Shown: positions 16,309-25,588 of the stretch, one piece after another
How positions within the stretch are numbered: the stretch's first letter is position 1
How the letters are laid out: each line of letters starts with the position of its first letter
Assembly: GCF_015277855.1 (NCBI RefSeq)
Contig: NZ_CP063812.1
Location: 1,426,001-1,490,000 of the forward strand
Direction: 5' to 3'
DNA from: Microbacterium cremeum
GTDB taxonomy: Bacteria; Actinomycetota; Actinomycetes; Actinomycetales; Microbacteriaceae
Length of the DNA: 64,000 nucleotides
Program-made: the position numbers and the translations under genes
The notes under the pieces: model-generated
What the model was told of the DNA's origin: nothing
Database searches by the model: none
The model's input: the letters and a program-made list of their open reading frames with translations, nothing else

Positions 16309-16685
16309 CCGACCTCACCAGCCTCAAGTACACCGCCGAGCACGAGTGGGTCGCCCTCGACGGCGACATCGCCACCGTCGGCATCACCGACTACGCCGCC
16401 GACAAGCTCGGCGATGTGGTCTTCGTCGAGCTCCCGGCCGCCGGTTCCGGCGTGACCGCGGCGACCGTGGTCGGCGAGATCGAGTCGACGAAGTCGGTCG
16501 GCGAGCTCTACGCCCCGCTGACCGGCGAGGTCGTCGAGATCAACGACGCCGTCGTCGACGACCCGTCGCTGGTCAACGCCGACCCGTTCGGGGCGGGCTG
16601 GCTCGTGAAGCTGCGGGTCGAGGCGTCGGCCGTGGCCGATCTGCTCGACCGCGACGCGTACGTCGCGCTCACCGGCGGCGCCTGA
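16305..16685 (+). CDS. gcvH: Glycine cleavage H protein (lipoyl carrier)
   Basis: This 126-residue carrier shuttles the aminomethyl group between GcvP and GcvT on a lipoyl arm. The lipoylation site is Lys63 in [12 protein letters not shown]. The flanking beta-strands ([32 protein letters not shown]) and the length match the family. It overlaps gcvT by 4 nt and gcvP by 1 nt (TGATG), so the three proteins are translationally coupled. No lipoate ligase or synthase is encoded nearby. Confidence 0.96.
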   Translation: MTDLTSLKYTAEHEWVALDGDIATVGITDYAADKLGDVVFVELPAAGSGVTAATVVGEIESTKSVGELYAPLTGEVVEINDAVVDDPSLVNADPFGAGWLVKLRVEASAVADLLDRDAYVALTGGA

Positions 16686-19594
16686 TGACGGGCCGTTTCG
16701 CCGAGCGTCACATCGGGACGGATGCCGCCGCCCAGCGCACGATGCTCGACGCGCTGGGCTACGACTCCGTCGACGCGCTCGTGCGCGCCGCGGTTCCGGC
16801 ACCCATCCAGTCCCCGCCCCGCTCGACCACCGACATCCCGCCCGCCGCCACCGAGGCCGAGGCGCTCGCCGAGCTGCGTCTGCTCGCGTCGCAGAACCGC
16901 ACCGCGCGGCCCATGATCGGCCTCGGCTACCACGACACCCTGACGCCGTCGGTGATCGCCCGTAACGTGCTCGAGAACCCGTCGTGGTACACCGCGTATA
17001 CGCCGTACCAGCCCGAGATCTCGCAGGGTCGCCTCGAGGCGCTCATCAACTTCCAGACGATGGTGACCGACCTCACGGGCCTCGCCACCGCGAACGCCTC
17101 GATGCTCGATGAGGCGACCGCGGTCGTGGAGGGCATGCTGGTCGCCCGCCGTGCCTCGAAGGCCGCGTCGAACGTGTTCGTCGTCGACGCCGACGCGCTG
17201 CCGCAGACCAAGGCGCTGCTCGCGCACCGCGCCGCCGCCGTCGGCATCGAGCTGGTGGAGCTCGACCTCGCGCACGGCACGGCGTTCCAGGACGCGGCCG
17301 GCGAACCGGTCGAGCCGTTCGGCGTCTTCCTCCAGTATCCGGGGGCGTCCGGACGCGTGTGGGACCCCTCCGGTGTCGTCGACGCCGCCCACCTCGCGGG
17401 CGGCCTCGTCGTGGTCGCCGCGGACCTGCTCGCCCTCACGCTGCTGCGCTCGCCCGGCTCGCTCGGCGCCGACGTCGCGGTGGGCACGACCCAGCGCTTC
17501 GGCGTGCCGCTCGGCTTCGGCGGTCCGCACGCCGGCTACATGGCGGTGCGCCAGGGTCTCGAGCGGCAGCTGCCGGGGCGCCTCGTCGGCGTGTCGCAGG
17601 ATGCCGCCGGCCACCCCGCCTACCGGCTGGCGCTGCAGACCCGCGAACAGCACATCCGTCGCGAGAAGGCGACGTCCAACATCTGCACGTCGCAGGTGCT
17701 GCTGGCCGTCATGGCCGCGATGTACGCGGTGTACCACGGGCCCGACGGCCTCCGCGCGATCGCGACCGACGTCGCCAAGAAGGCGGAGGCGCTGGCCGCG
17801 CGGCTGCGCGAGTACGGCCTGTCGCTCGCCTCCGACTCGTTCTTCGACACCATCCGCGTCACCACCCCCGGGCCGTCCCGCCGCGTGATCGAGCGCGCGC
17901 GTTCGCGCGGCTATCAGCTGTTCCAGGTCGACGATGCGACCGTCGGCGTGTCGGTCGACGAGACCACGACCGCCGACGACCTCGCAGCGGTGGCGTGGGC
18001 GTTCGGTCTGCCCGAGGGGGAGTTCCTCGGCTCCGGCGAGCAGGGCGAGCGCGTCGTGGCGTTCACGGATGCCGAGCCCCTCGCGGGCGTTCCTTCGGCG
18101 CTCCTGCGAGTGGAGGAGTACCTGACGCACCCCGTCTTCAACACGCACCGGTCCGAGACGGCGATGATGCGCTATCTCAAGCAGCTCGCCGACCGGGACT
18201 ACGCCCTGGACCGGGGCATGATCCCGCTCGGGTCCTGCACGATGAAGCTCAACGCGGCGACCGAGATGGCGGCGGTGTCGTGGCCGGAGTTCTCGCGCGT
18301 GCATCCCTTCGCCCCGGAGGACGACGTCCGCGGCTATCTCGCGATGATCGAGCAGCTCGAGGTGTGGCTGGCCGAGGTCACCGGGTACGACGCGGTGTCG
18401 CTGCAGCCCAACGCCGGCTCGCAGGGCGAGCTGGCGGGTCTCATGGCGATCCGCGGCTACCACCGCGCGAACGGCGACGAAGGACGCACGGTGTGCCTCA
18501 TCCCGTCGTCCGCCCATGGCACGAACGCGGCCTCGGCGGTGCTCGCCGGCATGCGGGTCGTCGTCGTCGCATGCGACGATCGCGGGAACGTCGACCTCGA
18601 CGACCTGCGCGCCAAGATCGAGGCGAACGCCGACGAGCTCGCCGCGCTCATGATCACCTACCCCTCGACGCACGGCGTCTACGAGCACGACGTGCTCGAG
18701 ATCACCCAGGCCGTGCACGACGCGGGCGGCCAGGTGTACGTCGACGGCGCGAACCTCAACGCCCTCCTCGGCTACGCCCGCTTCGGCGACCTCGGCGGCG
18801 ACGTGTCGCACCTCAACCTGCACAAGACGTTCGCGATCCCGCACGGCGGCGGCGGCCCGGGGGTGGGCCCCGTCGCGGCGAAGGCGCACCTCGCCCCTCA
18901 CCTCCCGTCGCATCCGTTCTCGCAGCGGGCCGATCACGCCGGCGGAGTGTTCGACGGCGGGCCGATCTCGGCCGCGCCGCACGGTTCGGCCGGCATCCTG
19001 CCGATCTCGTGGGCGTACGTGCGCATGATGGGCGCCGCGGGCCTGCGCGACGCGACGGCGGCGGCGGTGCTGGCCGCGAACTACATCGCCTTCCGCCTCC
19101 GCGACCACTACCCGGTGCTGTACACGGGCGAGGACGGCCTGGTGGCGCACGAGTGCATCCTCGACCTGCGGCCGCTGCGCGAGGCCACCGGAGTCTCGGT
19201 CGACGACGTCGCCAAGCGCCTGATCGACTACGGCTTCCACGCCCCGACGATGTCGTTCCCGGTCGCCGGCACCCTCATGGTCGAGCCGACCGAGTCCGAG
19301 GACCTCGGTGAGATCGAGCGCTTCATCGAGGCGATGATCGCGATCAAGGCCGAGGCGCAGCGCGTGGCGGCGGGGGAGTGGCCCACCGGCGACAACCCGC
19401 TCGTGAACGCCCCGCACACCGCCGAGGCCGTCGTCGCGGGCGACTGGGCGCGTCCGTACTCGCGGGAGACCGCCGTCTACCCGGTGCACTCCCTCGTGCG
19501 CACGAAGTACTGGCCTCCCGTCCGTCGCATCGATCAGGCCTACGGCGACCGCAACCTCGTGTGCGCCTGCCCGCCGATCGAGGCCTTCGCCTGA
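16685..19594 (+). CDS. gcvP: Glycine dehydrogenase (decarboxylating), P protein
   Basis: This 969-residue PLP enzyme decarboxylates glycine and loads the remaining aminomethyl group onto GcvH. It is a full-length single-chain P protein, with both halves of the ancestral duplication. The N-terminal half has FAERHIGT and [16 protein letters not shown]; the C-terminal half has [36 protein letters not shown], and the PLP Lys714 in [21 protein letters not shown] 16685 overlaps the gcvH stop. No classical terminator follows; the nearby palindrome at 19649-19721 may act as one. Confidence 0.96.
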   Translation: MTGRFAERHIGTDAAAQRTMLDALGYDSVDALVRAAVPAPIQSPPRSTTDIPPAATEAEALAELRLLASQNRTARPMIGLGYHDTLTPSVIARNVLENPSWYTAYTPYQPEISQGRLEALINFQTMVTDLTGLATANASMLDEATAVVEGMLVARRASKAASNVFVVDADALPQTKALLAHRAAAVGIELVELDLAHGTAFQDAAGEPVEPFGVFLQYPGASGRVWDPSGVVDAAHLAGGLVVVAADLLALTLLRSPGSLGADVAVGTTQRFGVPLGFGGPHAGYMAVRQGLERQLPGRLVGVSQDAAGHPAYRLALQTREQHIRREKATSNICTSQVLLAVMAAMYAVYHGPDGLRAIATDVAKKAEALAARLREYGLSLASDSFFDTIRVTTPGPSRRVIERARSRGYQLFQVDDATVGVSVDETTTADDLAAVAWAFGLPEGEFLGSGEQGERVVAFTDAEPLAGVPSALLRVEEYLTHPVFNTHRSETAMMRYLKQLADRDYALDRGMIPLGSCTMKLNAATEMAAVSWPEFSRVHPFAPEDDVRGYLAMIEQLEVWLAEVTGYDAVSLQPNAGSQGELAGLMAIRGYHRANGDEGRTVCLIPSSAHGTNAASAVLAGMRVVVVACDDRGNVDLDDLRAKIEANADELAALMITYPSTHGVYEHDVLEITQAVHDAGGQVYVDGANLNALLGYARFGDLGGDVSHLNLHKTFAIPHGGGGPGVGPVAAKAHLAPHLPSHPFSQRADHAGGVFDGGPISAAPHGSAGILPISWAYVRMMGAAGLRDATAAAVLAANYIAFRLRDHYPVLYTGEDGLVAHECILDLRPLREATGVSVDDVAKRLIDYGFHAPTMSFPVAGTLMVEPTESEDLGEIERFIEAMIAIKAEAQRVAAGEWPTGDNPLVNAPHTAEAVVAGDWARPYSRETAVYPVHSLVRTKYWPPVRRIDQAYGDRNLVCACPPIEAFA

Positions 19595-19648
19595 CCCACC
19601 CACCCCTCCCGCTCGACCCCCCGGGTCGGCCCTGGAGTCCACCCCTGA

Positions 19649-19721
19649 CCGCGAGAGTGCAGCTGGTGGCCGAGAGATAGGTTGCTTCCCTACTCCTCGG
19701 CTGCCAGATGCTCTCTCGCGG
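19649..19721. repeat. Long imperfect palindrome R1 (pair with R2)
   Basis: A 73-bp palindrome with outer arms CCGCGAGAG...CTCTCGCGG and inner arms GCCGAG...CTCGGC. It aligns along most of its length with R2 (20824-20893), and the pair brackets one gene. R1 spans that gene's stop codon, so its right half encodes the last residues AREHLAAEE. It may also terminate both gcvP and the gene opposite. Confidence 0.75.
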
Positions 19722-20721
19722 ACTCGGAGGGGGCGGTCAGGCGGTGCGGGGCGCGTGTGGAGAGCTCCCGTCTCATGGAGTAGAGCGGCGCCGACTGCTC
19801 CGGGGCGATCGGACGCAGCCCGGCGCCGAGGAGGATGTGCTGCAGGGGCGTGACCGACGTGGTGTCGCCCCACCCCCAGTGCACGACCGCGTTCACTTCG
19901 GCGTGGCTGCGCAGGCGGCGGTCGCGAAGATGCTGACGCCGGTGGATGGTCGCGGCGTCGCCGAACCGGCCGTCGTACTTCAGGTCGCCGTCTGCCTCAC
20001 CGACGATCCCGAGCGAGCGCCAGAGCGTATCGCCGCGGTCCTCCGTACCCGACTCCGATCGGAACACGGCCTGCAGCTCGGGTGCGGGGAACCCGAGCCA
20101 CTCGATGACGCAGAGGCTGACGGACTCGAGCGCCGTCTCTGCGAGAGCCGTGCTGCGGGTGAGGGCCCAGCGCGCGATGTTCCGGCCCCGACTGCTCGCT
20201 CGGGCCTCGTTGCCTGCGATCAGGAGGTCCCGGGTCAGCACGGGGTCGACGCGCAGCGCGGCGTCCGCGGCCGATCGACCGACCGACGGATGGCGATGGC
20301 GTGCCAGGTCGATCGCGGTGTCGGCAGGAGAGGTGAGCGCGAGTCCGTTCGATTCGATGATGGTCCTGTCGTGACCGGCCCGATGCGAGCGCACGCCGGC
20401 GACCAGGCGAGCGGTGCCCGATCTCTCGACGAGGATGTGGACGATGACCGGATCGCCGAAGATCGGCATGCCGAGGAGTGCCGCCGCCGACTCGCAGCAG
20501 AACACCGCTCCCGGCAGCACGAGTGCCACCGCGTGAACGCGCGCCAGGTATCGATCCCACGGTGCAAGCGCCTTCCACAGTCGTGCGGACGCGTAGACCC
20601 CGTGGCGAACCTTCACGAGCACGCCCGCCGCGACTCCCCGCTCGGGATGCGGTACATCCGTCCAACACAGGAGGGGAATCGGACTCGGCCTGACGATCGT
20701 GGACGCGGCGATGAGCGGCAT
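19690..20721 (-). CDS. AbiEi-like / DUF559-type nuclease-fold protein
   Basis: This 343-residue protein fits the actinobacterial family often annotated as type IV toxin-antitoxin AbiEi antitoxin-domain or endonuclease-domain protein. The N-terminal part (~1-90) contains a winged-helix-like region with VKVRHGVYASARLW and LARVHAVALVLPGAVFCCESAAALLGMP. The C-terminal part (~240-300) resembles a Vsr/DUF559 nuclease core: EADGDLKYDGRFG, a region rich in Arg (HLRDRRLRSH) and VVHWGWGD. No active site has been proven in this family. ATG 20721 is preferred because GGAAGGG lies upstream; GTG 20745 is an alternative. It stands alone between two related palindromes, which suggests arrival as a unit. The partner toxin of a two-gene system is not seen. 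Confidence 0.6.
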   Translation of the reverse strand: MPLIAASTIVRPSPIPLLCWTDVPHPERGVAAGVLVKVRHGVYASARLWKALAPWDRYLARVHAVALVLPGAVFCCESAAALLGMPIFGDPVIVHILVERSGTARLVAGVRSHRAGHDRTIIESNGLALTSPADTAIDLARHRHPSVGRSAADAALRVDPVLTRDLLIAGNEARASSRGRNIARWALTRSTALAETALESVSLCVIEWLGFPAPELQAVFRSESGTEDRGDTLWRSLGIVGEADGDLKYDGRFGDAATIHRRQHLRDRRLRSHAEVNAVVHWGWGDTTSVTPLQHILLGAGLRPIAPEQSAPLYSMRRELSTRAPHRLTAPSESAREHLAAEE

Positions 20722-20823
20722 CCGCCCACCCTTCCGGTCCACCACGCCGCCGGGTCGCCCATCCGCGCGATCTGTGGACAGCTCCTCCCCGCCGCCAGCT
20801 GTGGAGGAGTCCGCCCCCCACGC

Positions 20824-20893
20824 CGAGAGTGCACCTGGTGGACGAGGGGTAGGTCAGCTCCCTCACCCTCGTCCACCAGATGCACTCTCGCGG
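20824..20893. repeat. Long palindrome R2 (pair with R1)
   Basis: A near-perfect palindrome: the first 27 nt (from CGAGAGTGCACCTGGTGG) match the reverse complement of the last 27 nt (20864-20890) at 25 positions. The unpaired centre holds GTAGGTCAGCTCCCT. It shares with R1 the blocks GAGAGTGCA, CTGGTGG, CGAG, TAGGT, TCCCT, CCTCG, CCAGATGC and CTCTCGCGG in the same order. Confidence 0.8.
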
Positions 20894-20900
20894 TTGGCAT

Positions 20901-21015
20901 GAGCCGGGGCCGGGGCCGGAGCCGGGGACGGGGGAGCGGGGACGGGGAGCGGGGAGGGGGAGCGGGGCCGGGGGAGCGGGGACGGGGAGCGGGGCGGGCG
21001 GGGGCCCGGGCGCGG
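20901..21015 (+). repeat. G-rich low-complexity tract
   Basis: About 115 nt built of degenerate GGGGACG, GGGGAGC and GGGGCCG units, with more than ten runs of four or more G on the plus strand. It lies between R2 and the 3' end of the CPBP gene and could form G-quadruplexes. No frame crosses it convincingly. Confidence 0.75.
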
Positions 21016-21025
21016 TGCGGACGCG

Positions 21026-21883
21026 TCAGCCCGCAGAGGAGGGAGTGGGCGTGGGCGTGGGCGTCGGAAGCGGGGCGAAGACCCCTGGCCACAGCGCGGC
21101 GGCGAGCGGATAACCGACGAACGCGACGACGTCCAGGAGCGTGTGCGCGATGACCAGCGGCATCACCCGGCCCCAGCGCTGGTAGCACCAGCCGAACACG
21201 ACGCCCATCGCGAAGTTGCCGACGATCGCACCGAACCCCTGGTACGCGTGATACGCGCCGCGCAGCGCGGCGGTGGAGAGGATGATCGTCCACGTTCCCC
21301 AGCCGAGCCGGCGCAGGCGGTCGAACAGGTAGCCGATGAAGACGACCTCTTCGGTCAGCCCTGCCCTCAGCGCCGAGAGCACGAGCAGCGGCACCGTCCA
21401 CCACGCGGTGTCGAGGGGCGAGGCGACGACGGTGACAGTGACGCCCAGGGCGCGACCGGCGGCATACAGCGCGAGGCCCGGCACGCCGATCACGGCGGCG
21501 AGCAGGATGCCGCGACCCAGGTCGCCGCCGAACCGCGAGAAGTCCAGCCCGATGCGGCGGAACGCGCTCATCCCCGGCTCCCACAACAGGTACAGGACGA
21601 GCGCCACCAGCGAGAGCGCGAAGAAGATCGAGAGCAGCTGGTAGACGATGTCCCACAGCGCCTGGGCGTCGCGCGACGGATTGACCTGCGTCTGCTGGGA
21701 TCCGAGCGGCACTGGCGCCAGGAGCCGGCGCACGAGAGACAGCACCGAGTAGAGCGCCGACTGTCCGACCGAGACGGCCAGGACGATCCAGACCTCCCAC
21801 GTCACCCGTCGCCTTCCGGCGCGGTCGAGCGGCGAGGCGATCGTGGGAACCCTCCGATCCGCGAGGGCGTCAGGCACCGTCAT
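21026..21883 (-). CDS. CPBP-family intramembrane metalloprotease (Abi family)
   Basis: This 285-residue membrane protein has about eight helices. The CPBP motifs are in place: LTEEVVFIGYLFDRL (motif 1 with Glu-Glu; the usual Arg after the glutamates is not at its normal place), ALRGAYHAYQG (motif 2, His), NFAMGVVFGWCYQR (motif 3) and VIAHTLLDVVAF (motif 4, His). These residues bind the metal in Rce1/CAAX-type proteases. The C-terminus ends in a Pro-Thr repeat (PTPTPTPTPSSAG) encoded by simple-sequence DNA next to the G-rich tract. The target is unknown; in bacteria such proteins act in bacteriocin self-immunity or membrane signalling. It is divergent from the ABC importer. Confidence 0.85.
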   Translation of the reverse strand: MTVPDALADRRVPTIASPLDRAGRRRVTWEVWIVLAVSVGQSALYSVLSLVRRLLAPVPLGSQQTQVNPSRDAQALWDIVYQLLSIFFALSLVALVLYLLWEPGMSAFRRIGLDFSRFGGDLGRGILLAAVIGVPGLALYAAGRALGVTVTVVASPLDTAWWTVPLLVLSALRAGLTEEVVFIGYLFDRLRRLGWGTWTIILSTAALRGAYHAYQGFGAIVGNFAMGVVFGWCYQRWGRVMPLVIAHTLLDVVAFVGYPLAAALWPGVFAPLPTPTPTPTPSSAG

Positions 21884-21947
21884 CTTGTCAGATTGTCACA
21901 CTTCGCTTCCATTGAGTTAAGGCTCTGTAACGTTTTCTCGGATCGTT

Positions 21948-21976
21948 TTGACCATCTCACACCCGGTGCTTATGGT
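21948..21976 (+). promoter_or_regulatory. Vegetative promoter of the peptide ABC importer
   Basis: TTGACC (21948-21953), a 17-nt spacer and TATGGT (21971-21976) form a good housekeeping-type promoter. The transcript would have a leader of about 60 nt before the lipoprotein start. Confidence 0.7.
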
Positions 21977-22042
21977 TTTCCCATCCGCGCCCCCGTTCGG
22001 CCTTGGCCTGACGTGTGCGCACAACCCTGCACAGGAGGAACA

Positions 22043-23893
22043 GTGAGAATGAAGCGCATCTCGGCCGCGGTGGCGCTCACCGCGGCTGGCGCACTGGTGA
22101 TCTCGGGTTGCGCCGCCGGTGGCGGCGACGACAACGGCGACGACTCCGGTCTCGTCGAGGGCTCGTCGATCACCGCAGCGTGGAACCAGGCGTTCTACTC
22201 GATGAACGGCAACACGTCGTTCGGAAACGCCACAGCCAACAACAACATCAACTACTTGGTGCTGGACGGCTTCAACTACTACAACAACACGCCCGAGCTC
22301 GTGCAGAACGAGTCGTTCGGCTCCTACGAGCTGGTCAGCGAGGACCCGTTGACGGTGACCTACACCATCAACGAAGGCATCAAGTGGTCGGACGGCACCC
22401 CCGTGGACGCTGCCGACATGATGCTGTACTGGGCAGCCGAGTCGCGTGCACTGGACACCCCCGACTTCGACCCGGACGAGTTCATCGACCCCGACACCGG
22501 TGAGTTCACCGACGCCTTCCCGACCGATGTCGTCTACTTCGACTCGGGCGCCACGCCCACGTCGGGCCTCGGCCTCGTGACCGAGACGCCGGAGATCGGC
22601 GAGGACGGCCGTTCGGTCACCATCACCTACGACCAGCCGTTCGTCGACTGGGAGCTCAACTTCGCCACCATGGGCGAGATGCTCCCGGCGCACATCGTCG
22701 CGAAGAAGGCTCTCGACATCGAGGACAACGAGGAGGCCAAGCAGGCTCTTCTCGACGCCATCGAGAACGACGACGCCGCCGCTCTCGCGCCGATCTCGTC
22801 GTTCTGGAACTCGGGCTTCAACTTCACGTCGATGCCCGACGACCCCGACCTGGTGGTCGCGAGCGGTCCGTACATCATCAGCGACTACGAGGCCGACCAG
22901 TTCGTGACGCTCACGGCGAACCCCGAGTACGCCGGTGACAACACCGCGAACATCGAGGAGATCACGATCCGCTTCATCCCCGACCCGCTCGCTGCGGTTC
23001 AGGCGCTGGAGAACGGAGAGGTCGACATCATCCAGCCGCAGGCGACCGCCGACATCACGACGGCGCTCGAGAGCATCGACGGCATCACGGTGAACACCGG
23101 CGTCGGTGGCACGTACGAGCACGTCGACCTGCAGTTCGACCAGGGCAAGAACCCGGAGAACATCTTCTCGAACCCGCTCGTCCGCCAGGCGTTCATGAAG
23201 GTGATCCCGCGTCAGGAGATCGTCGACACGCTGATCAAGCCGATCATCGGCGACGACGCGATCCTCCGCTCCTCGCAGCTGTTCGTCCCGGGCGCCGAGG
23301 GCTACGACGAGGCGGTCGAGACCAACACGTCGGCCGACTACGCCGAGGTCGACATCGAGGGCGCCAAGGCGCTGCTGGCCGAGTCGGGCATCACCGACAC
23401 CTCGGTCTGCATCCTCTACGCCTCGAACAACCCGCGTCGCGTCAACGAGTTCGCGCTGATCCAGGCGTCGGCTGCTGAGGCCGGCTTCAACGTCACCGAC
23501 TGCGGCTCCGAGGAGTGGGGCGGCCTGCTCGGCACGCCCGGCGGCTACGACGCCTCGCTGTTCGGCTGGCAGTCGACGAGCCTCGGCGTGACGAACTCGC
23601 TGCCGACGTTCGAAAAGGGTGGGATCAACAACCTCAACTTCTACTCGAACGCTGAGGTCGACGAGATCATCTCGAAGCTGAACGTCGAGTTCGACGAGCA
23701 GGAGAAGATCGATCTGCAGATCGAGATGGACCGACTGCTGTGGGAGGACTTCTACGGCGTCACCATCTTCCAGTTCCCCGAGGTCACCGCCTTCAGCGAC
23801 CGCGTGACGAACATCGACGCCTCGATCCTCGCTCCCACGATCTTCTGGAACGCGTGGGACTGGGAGGTCACGGACGCCGGTACCGAGGAGTAA
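22043..23893 (+). CDS. Peptide/solute ABC importer, substrate-binding lipoprotein (SBP family 5)
   Basis: This is a 616-residue DppA/OppA-type binding protein. The N-terminus is a lipoprotein signal (KRISAAVALTAAGALVISGC, lipid Cys23), followed by a Gly/Asp-rich linker. Family 5 features follow: NYLVLDGFNYYNNTPELVQNESF, TYTINEGIKWSDGTPVDAADMM and FIPDPLAAVQALENGEVDII. The mature protein is strongly acidic. GTG 22043 and ATG 22049 (second in-frame Met) both lie after AGGAGG (22033-22038), with gaps of 4 and 10 nt, so the exact start is uncertain. It is the first gene of the importer and is separated from the permeases by a hairpin. The ligand (oligopeptide or another compound) cannot be read from sequence. 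Confidence 0.9.
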   Translation: MRMKRISAAVALTAAGALVISGCAAGGGDDNGDDSGLVEGSSITAAWNQAFYSMNGNTSFGNATANNNINYLVLDGFNYYNNTPELVQNESFGSYELVSEDPLTVTYTINEGIKWSDGTPVDAADMMLYWAAESRALDTPDFDPDEFIDPDTGEFTDAFPTDVVYFDSGATPTSGLGLVTETPEIGEDGRSVTITYDQPFVDWELNFATMGEMLPAHIVAKKALDIEDNEEAKQALLDAIENDDAAALAPISSFWNSGFNFTSMPDDPDLVVASGPYIISDYEADQFVTLTANPEYAGDNTANIEEITIRFIPDPLAAVQALENGEVDIIQPQATADITTALESIDGITVNTGVGGTYEHVDLQFDQGKNPENIFSNPLVRQAFMKVIPRQEIVDTLIKPIIGDDAILRSSQLFVPGAEGYDEAVETNTSADYAEVDIEGAKALLAESGITDTSVCILYASNNPRRVNEFALIQASAAEAGFNVTDCGSEEWGGLLGTPGGYDASLFGWQSTSLGVTNSLPTFEKGGINNLNFYSNAEVDEIISKLNVEFDEQEKIDLQIEMDRLLWEDFYGVTIFQFPEVTAFSDRVTNIDASILAPTIFWNAWDWEVTDAGTEE

Positions 23894-23942
23894 AAACCGA
23901 CACGGTTCACGCTGAGCTCGCGCTCGGCTCACACCGAGGTGG

Positions 23943-23970
23943 GGTGCAGGTCCCCGAGGGGGCCTGCACC
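23943..23970 (+). terminator. Intercistronic hairpin after the binding-protein gene
   Basis: Arms GGTGCAGGTCCCC and GGGGCCTGCACC with a GAG loop. No T-run follows. In ABC importer operons such a hairpin often stabilises the binding-protein mRNA and lowers read-through, giving excess binding protein over permease. Confidence 0.55.
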
Positions 23971-23979
23971 TCACCGCGT

Positions 23980-23985
23980 TAGACT
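23980..23985 (+). promoter_or_regulatory. Candidate internal -10 box before the permease genes
   Basis: TAGACT, after the intercistronic hairpin and about 85 nt before the first permease start. No matching -35 is seen. Confidence 0.35.
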
Positions 23986-24069
23986 CCTCTCAGCGGTGGA
24001 GCACGGGGCCTGGCCGTCTCGCCGGCCCCGCCTCCTTCGCTGTTTCATCGATTGGCAGGCGGCCACAAC

Positions 24070-25587
24070 ATGGCTTCATTCATCATCCGGCGGTTGATCG
24101 CGTCGATCTTCGTGCTCTTCGCCGCGACATTCCTGATGTATCTGCTCGTGTCCTTCTCGGGAGACCCCCTGGAAGACCTGCGGCAGAGCAACGCTCCGAA
24201 CAAAGCCGAGCTCATCGAAGCTCGCACCAAGCTCCTCGATCTCGACGTCCCGCCTCCGCTGCGCTACTTCCTGTGGCTCGGCGGCGTGTTCCGCGGCGAC
24301 CTCGGCATCAGCATCCAGAACCAAGCGGTCAACGCGATGCTGGGGAACGCGATCACGTCGACGCTGACGCTGGTCACCACCGCCACGGTCGTGGCGATCG
24401 TCCTCGGCATCTCGGTCGGTATCGTCTCGGCACTGCGTCAGTACACCGGCTTCGACTACGGCGTGACGCTGCTGTCGTTCCTGTTCTTCTCGCTGCCCAT
24501 CTTCTGGGTCGCCGTGCTGCTCAAGCAGTACGGCGCGATCCAGCTGAACAACTGGCTGGCGGACCCCACGATCTCGGTGCCGGTGATCATCGGCATGTCG
24601 ATCGTGGCGGGCCTCATCTGGATGTCCCTCCTGGGCGGCCGCTGGCGACGCCGCCTCACCGTGTTCGGTATCGCCGCCGTCGCGACCGGGGCGGTGCTGA
24701 CCTTCCTGTCGGTCACCGAGTGGTTCGCCGACCCCAGCATCGGGATCGTCGTGTACGCGTTCCTCGCCCTGGGCATCGCCGTCGGCGTGACCGCGGTCTC
24801 GACCGGTCTGCGCAACCGCAAGGCGCTGTACGCCTCGCTCATCGTGGCGGGGATCGGCATCGCGCTGTACTTCCCGATGGTGAACAACATCCTCAACGGG
24901 ATGACGCTGTGGTTCTTCCTGCTGCTGGCGTTGCTGGCCGTCGTCGTCAGCGGTGCGATCGGCTGGTTCATGGGCGCGCCCGACCGCGGGCCGGTGGTGC
25001 GCACCACGGCGATCGTGGGCCTCCTGGTCGCGGCGTTCATCGCACTCGACAAGTACATGTCGTACTGGCAGGCGTATGCCAACTCCAGCCGTGTGCGCGG
25101 CCGGCCGATCGCGACCGTCGGCTCATCGACACCGGGCCTGGGCGGCAACTTCTGGGTGCAGGGCATCGACCTGTACACGCACCTGCTGCTGCCGACCATC
25201 GCGATCATCCTGATCTCGTTCGCGAGCTACACGCGCTACTCGCGCGCGAGCCTGCTCGAGGTCATGAACCAGGACTACATCCGCACCGCGCGCGCGAAGG
25301 GCCTGACCCAGCGCACGGTGGTCGTGCGTCACGCGTTCCGCAACGCACTCATCCCGATCACGACGATCATCGCCTTCGACGTGGGCGCCATCATCGGCGG
25401 CGCGGTCGTGACCGAGACCGTCTTCGGCTGGACCGGCATGGGGCGACTGTTCGTCACCGCCCTCGACGCCCATGACCCGAACCCCGTGATGGCGTTCTTC
25501 GTCGTCACGGGCACGCTCGCGGTCCTGTTCAACCTCATCGCGGACCTCATCTACGCGGCCCTCGACCCGAGAATCAAGGTGGGCTGA
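24070..25587 (+). CDS. ABC importer permease, DppB/OppB type with enlarged middle
   Basis: This 505-residue permease is about 180 residues longer than DppB/OppB. The N-terminal block (residues 1-165) has the usual FIIRRLIASIFVLFAATFLMYLLV and the family LLSFLFFSLPIFWVAVLLKQYG. The insert (about 170-345) adds several hydrophobic helices (VPVIIGMSIVAGLIWM, LIVAGIGIALYF, LWFFLLLALLAVVVSGAIGWFMG). The inner-membrane permease core then resumes with YTRYSRASLLEVMNQDYIRTARAKGL, which contains the EAA loop contacting the ATPase. ATG 24070 is preferred over upstream TTG 24052. It is followed 1 nt later by the second permease. Confidence 0.88.
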   Translation: MASFIIRRLIASIFVLFAATFLMYLLVSFSGDPLEDLRQSNAPNKAELIEARTKLLDLDVPPPLRYFLWLGGVFRGDLGISIQNQAVNAMLGNAITSTLTLVTTATVVAIVLGISVGIVSALRQYTGFDYGVTLLSFLFFSLPIFWVAVLLKQYGAIQLNNWLADPTISVPVIIGMSIVAGLIWMSLLGGRWRRRLTVFGIAAVATGAVLTFLSVTEWFADPSIGIVVYAFLALGIAVGVTAVSTGLRNRKALYASLIVAGIGIALYFPMVNNILNGMTLWFFLLLALLAVVVSGAIGWFMGAPDRGPVVRTTAIVGLLVAAFIALDKYMSYWQAYANSSRVRGRPIATVGSSTPGLGGNFWVQGIDLYTHLLLPTIAIILISFASYTRYSRASLLEVMNQDYIRTARAKGLTQRTVVVRHAFRNALIPITTIIAFDVGAIIGGAVVTETVFGWTGMGRLFVTALDAHDPNPVMAFFVVTGTLAVLFNLIADLIYAALDPRIKVG

Positions 25588-25588
25588 C

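Noticed and set aside
19622..19690. R1 as part of an integron attC site
   Set aside because: It is palindromic, but no GTTRRRY core sites or integrase are present, and the stem is far more perfect than attC.
21917..23974. Minus-strand open frame of about 685 codons
   Set aside because: It is the antisense of the binding-protein gene, which has a signal peptide, ribosome binding site and family motifs. The mirror frame has no start signal or fold.
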